A stretch of DNA of 43,160 nucleotides from Oscillospiraceae bacterium (GTDB taxonomy: Bacteria; Bacillota; Clostridia; Oscillospirales; Oscillospiraceae), in NCBI GenBank assembly GCA_009777235.1, contig WRMH01000022.1:1-43160 (forward strand), read 5' to 3'. Positions 41,146-43,160 of this stretch are shown piece after piece (the first letter of the stretch is position 1; every line of letters starts with the position of its first letter). A program made the position numbers and the translations under genes. Under the pieces are notes generated by a model that did not search any database, was not told where the DNA came from, and saw nothing but the letters and a program-made list of their open reading frames with translations.

Positions 41146-41179
41146 AACACTTGCATATTTTGCAAGTGTTTGCTATAAT
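41146..41179 (+). promoter_or_regulatory. Promoter and palindromic operator of the AAA ATPase gene
   Basis: TTGCAT (41151-41156), 17 bases, TATAAT (41174-41179). An inverted repeat AACACTTGCA-tattt-TGCAAGTGTT (41146-41170) has perfect 10-base arms and covers the -35 box and half of the spacer, so a bound protein would block initiation. Confidence 0.8.
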
Positions 41180-41235
41180 ATATAAGGGTAGCAACAAGCG
41201 AAGCCAACTACACCCCAAAAGGAGAACCCTTTGTT

Positions 41236-42435
41236 ATGAATAAACTGATTGAGCGCAAAGCGTATTTAGGCCAGCTTGTCATGTGGCGGGAAGAGGAAAT
41301 GATCAAGGTCGTCACCGGCGTTCGCCGGTGCGGAAAATCCACGCTGTTTGATTTATACATCGAACGCCTGAAAGCGGACGGCATCACCGACGAGCAGATC
41401 GTCTTTGTCAATTTAGAGGATGAAGACTATTCCGAGCTTTTGGATCATAAGAAGCTGCACGAATATGTGAAAGCCCGGATTCTGAAAACCAAATGGACCT
41501 ATGTTTTTATTGACGAGATCCAGAACTGCAAGGAATATGAAAAAACGATATCGAGCCTTTATCTTAGAAAAAATGTCGATATTTATATCACCGGGTCAAA
41601 CGCCTATATGTTGTCGGGCGAGCTCGCCACCAAGCTGACCGCCCGGTACATCGAAATCGATATGCTGCCGCTTTCCTTTGCGGAATATGGTGAAGCGGTG
41701 AAAACCTCTGATAAGCGCGAACGCTTTAATCAATATATGAATATGGGCGCATTCCCTTACGCCGCCCGTTTCGTTGACAATTCCCTTGCCCACAGCCAAT
41801 ATTTAGAGGGGATTTACAATACCGTTTTAGTCAAAGACGTCATGACGCGGGAAGGACTTAATGACATTACGCTGTTAAAATCAATCGCAGGCTTTTTGGC
41901 AAGCAATGTGGGGAGCCCGGTCTCCGCAAAAAAAATAGCGGACACGCTGACCTCCGCCGGCCGTCCAACCGGATCCGCTACGGTGGATACGTACTTGTCA
42001 GCACTCGCCGACGCTTACCTTTTTTATAAAGTGAATCGTTATGATATAAAAGGAAAGATGCACCTCAAATCTGAAAGCAAGTATTATATTTGCGATACGG
42101 GTCTGCGGAACATGATACTCGGGACAACGAACAAGGATATCGGTCATCAGATCGAAAACATCGTTTACCTGGAGCTTTTGCGACGCGGTTACACCGTCAA
42201 CATCGGCAAATCTGGACGCGGCACAGAGGTTGACTTTGTCGCCGTCCGGGATAAGAAAACTGAATATTATCAGGTTTCGGCGTCCGTGCTGGACGAAAGC
42301 ACCTTGGAACGGGAGCTGTCACCGTTTAAGCAAATCAAAGATAATTATCCGAAATATCTGATCACGCTGGATGATTTTACGGGCGATCATGACGGGATCC
42401 AGCAGGTCAATCTGATCGCCTGGCTGAATCCGTAA
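41236..42435 (+). CDS. AAA-family ATPase with DUF4143 C-terminal domain
   Basis: 399 residues; AAAGGAG lies about 11 bases before ATG at 41236. N-terminal AAA_14 ATPase: Walker A VVTGVRRCGKSTLFDLYIER, Walker B TWTYVFIDEIQ-type (KTKWTYVFIDEIQNCKEYE), then ITGSNAYMLSGELATKLTAR. The C-terminal DUF4143 part has TEVDFVAVRDKKTEYYQVSA, a pattern of PD-(D/E)xK-like nucleases (E-VDF...Q-S). This family is widespread in anaerobes, present in many paralogues, and its function is not established. It is transcribed from a palindrome-covered promoter and followed by an excisionase-like gene. Higher GC than its immediate surroundings suggests separate acquisition. Confidence 0.9.
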   Translation: MNKLIERKAYLGQLVMWREEEMIKVVTGVRRCGKSTLFDLYIERLKADGITDEQIVFVNLEDEDYSELLDHKKLHEYVKARILKTKWTYVFIDEIQNCKEYEKTISSLYLRKNVDIYITGSNAYMLSGELATKLTARYIEIDMLPLSFAEYGEAVKTSDKRERFNQYMNMGAFPYAARFVDNSLAHSQYLEGIYNTVLVKDVMTREGLNDITLLKSIAGFLASNVGSPVSAKKIADTLTSAGRPTGSATVDTYLSALADAYLFYKVNRYDIKGKMHLKSESKYYICDTGLRNMILGTTNKDIGHQIENIVYLELLRRGYTVNIGKSGRGTEVDFVAVRDKKTEYYQVSASVLDESTLERELSPFKQIKDNYPKYLITLDDFTGDHDGIQQVNLIAWLNP

Positions 42436-42538
42436 ATTATTTCTGAAAAATCACCGCCGTTTTAAAACAAAAAAGTCATACTATTTTTAACAGCGCAGAA
42501 TGACGCTGTGAAAGCAGTATGAAAGGCGTTGATTTTAA

Positions 42539-42754
42539 ATGAATAAAGAGTTTAGCTTTGAAGCGCGGGATGTGCAATCCTTTTACACGATAAAGGACAT
42601 TATGTGTATATTCTGCTGCGGCAGGGATAAGGCTTATGAGATCATACATACCAGAGGGTTCCCGAAAATGACCATCGGGCGGAAGTTTCTGATCTCCCCG
42701 GACGCCCTGCAAAAATGGATCAATCAGAATTACAACTCAAATATTATCAAATAG
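42539..42754 (+). CDS. Small helix-turn-helix protein, excisionase-like
   Basis: 71 residues; AAAGG lies about 13 bases before ATG at 42539. It consists of one winged-helix/MerR-type unit: YTIKDIMCIFCCGRDKAYEI, then IHTRGFPKMTIGRKFLIS and a final helix DALQKWINQN. This plan is that of excisionases of integrative elements and of phage-type DNA-binding proteins. It follows the AAA ATPase by about 100 bases, and a possible integrase start lies 340 bases downstream, so an xis-int order is plausible. Confidence 0.75.
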   Translation: MNKEFSFEARDVQSFYTIKDIMCIFCCGRDKAYEIIHTRGFPKMTIGRKFLISPDALQKWINQNYNSNIIK

Positions 42755-43094
42755 TTTTTCAAAAATCTTAGTAGTGGTAAGCGATTAAAAGGAGTAACAC
42801 CCGGCCGCCATTTAAAGATGGCTACTGCAGGAGATTCGCAAACGCCTGTTTTTAGGGTCGGAATCCGGGTTCAAGTCCCGGCTAAGGCGGATAAAACAGC
42901 CCGTCACGTTGGTGGCGGGCTGCCGTTTCAATATAAACTGGCATTCAAGGTATAACTTCATCCTGATTCGTTGGCGTCCGTGACGGGATATAGCATCAGA
43001 ATATCCGGGAGTTCCTGCTGTCAGATTCTTATTAAAGCGTAAATTCCCAAAGTAAGAGCAACAGTAGAATGGTGGATTGCGTTTACTCTGGGAA
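42755..43094 (+). other. Structured segment between the HTH gene and the window edge
   Basis: Within 42755-42892 several helices can form: GCCAT-ttaaag-ATGGC, CAGG...CCTG and a perfect tRNA-like T-arm CCGGG-TTCAAGT-CCCGG (42865-42881), with an outer CCGCC...GGCGG. There is no D-arm, anticodon arm of proper size, or CCA, so it is not a tRNA gene. A 44-codon frame from ATG at 42818 (MATAGDSQTPVFRVG) is also open but its AAGGAG is 24 bases away. After the terminator nothing is recognised up to 43094. It might be an attachment-site region or small RNA. Confidence 0.4.
42897..42922 (+). terminator. Terminator-like hairpin
   Basis: CAGCCCGTCAC-GTTG-GTGGCGGGCTG: 11 pairs including one G-U, loop of four. 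It is followed by CCGTTTC, a weak T-run. Confidence 0.6.
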
Positions 43095-43160
43095 ATGGCT
43101 AAAAATCAAGGTGCATTTAATGTGAGAAAAGAAAAGCGACGGAAAACGAGTAGCTTATAT
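43095..43160 (+). CDS. Start of a gene cut by the window edge, possibly an integrase
   Basis: ATG at 43095 opens 22 codons, MAKNQGAFNVRKEKRR then KTSSLY, that run off the window. A Lys/Arg-rich start of this type resembles the N-terminus of arm-binding domains in tyrosine integrases, and the position after an excisionase-like gene fits. The ribosome binding site is poor (GGGAA too close); TTG at 43077 is an alternative start. Identity is an inference. Confidence 0.3.
   Translation, partial: MAKNQGAFNVRKEKRRKTSSLY

Noticed and set aside
40989..41207. Minus-strand frame of 72 codons
   Set aside because: The C-terminal text looks protein-like, but there is no ribosome binding site and it overlaps the AAA promoter; at most a relic.
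42800..42892. A tRNA gene suggested by a perfect T-arm
   Set aside because: No D-arm, no seven-base anticodon loop, the acceptor pairing has a mismatch and two spare bases, and no CCA end.

Overview
The window is chromosomal DNA from a Gram-positive, probably anaerobic Firmicute of the class Clostridia. The genes have strong AGGAGG-type ribosome binding sites, TTGACA/TATAAT promoters, a type III glutamine synthetase, an M3 oligoendopeptidase F, an MreC-MreD-PBP2 block and the clostridial type of C-x3-C-x-H lipoprotein beside an ABC-2 exporter. No rRNA or taxon-specific marker is present, so the genus cannot be named. Functional calls come from reading motifs by eye; no database search was run.

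Layout. (1) Positions 1-6537, minus strand: an AT-rich polymorphic-toxin graveyard. Short toxin C-terminal modules, most still carrying a piece of the Hint/pretoxin domain (ending VYNFQVEDFHTY...VLVHNA), alternate with immunity genes of different families: three SUKH/SMI1-KNR4-like, DUF2625, Imm7, DUF1851 (Tdi1-like), a truncated YezG-like gene and two small unclassified ones. No delivery domain or full-length toxin is present; several modules are frameshifted, fused or reduced to tails. Three ~76-bp near-identical direct repeats mark where modules are exchanged. (2) 6605-11187, minus: a cation diffusion facilitator, then hisIE, a HisJ-type PHP phosphatase and glnN, the last three probably one operon from a clear promoter. 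(3) 11372-20304, plus: a U32 peptidase, mreC, mreD, the elongation PBP2 and uvrA, interrupted by two long inverted-repeat elements. (4) valS (minus) diverges from pepF (plus), which is followed by a third inverted-repeat element and an Atg22-like MFS transporter; a YchF-like GTPase and tRNA-Val lie convergently on the minus strand.

(5) 27698-33207, plus: two lipoproteins, an ABC ATPase and two ABC-2 permeases form one transport cluster. hicA (59 codons) and hicB follow; their promoter overlaps the last permease's stop codon and contains a perfect palindrome. The start of an integrase gene then abuts tRNA-Glu and tRNA-Met (minus), suggesting the relic of an element once integrated at the tRNA. 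(6) 34361-37147, minus: a membrane-anchored Pro-rich protein and two coiled-coil proteins of unknown function. (7) aspS and a small membrane protein (plus), then tRNA-Trp. (8) 40100-43160: a second mobile-looking area, with a truncated DUF4760-like gene, a 16-bp direct repeat, an AAA/DUF4143 ATPase with a palindromic operator, an excisionase-like HTH protein, a structured segment with a terminator, and what may be the first codons of an integrase at the window edge.

The centre is ordinary housekeeping. The unusual biology is in the orphan toxin/immunity array at the left, the tRNA-associated relic with hicAB, and the excisionase/integrase-like module at the right.
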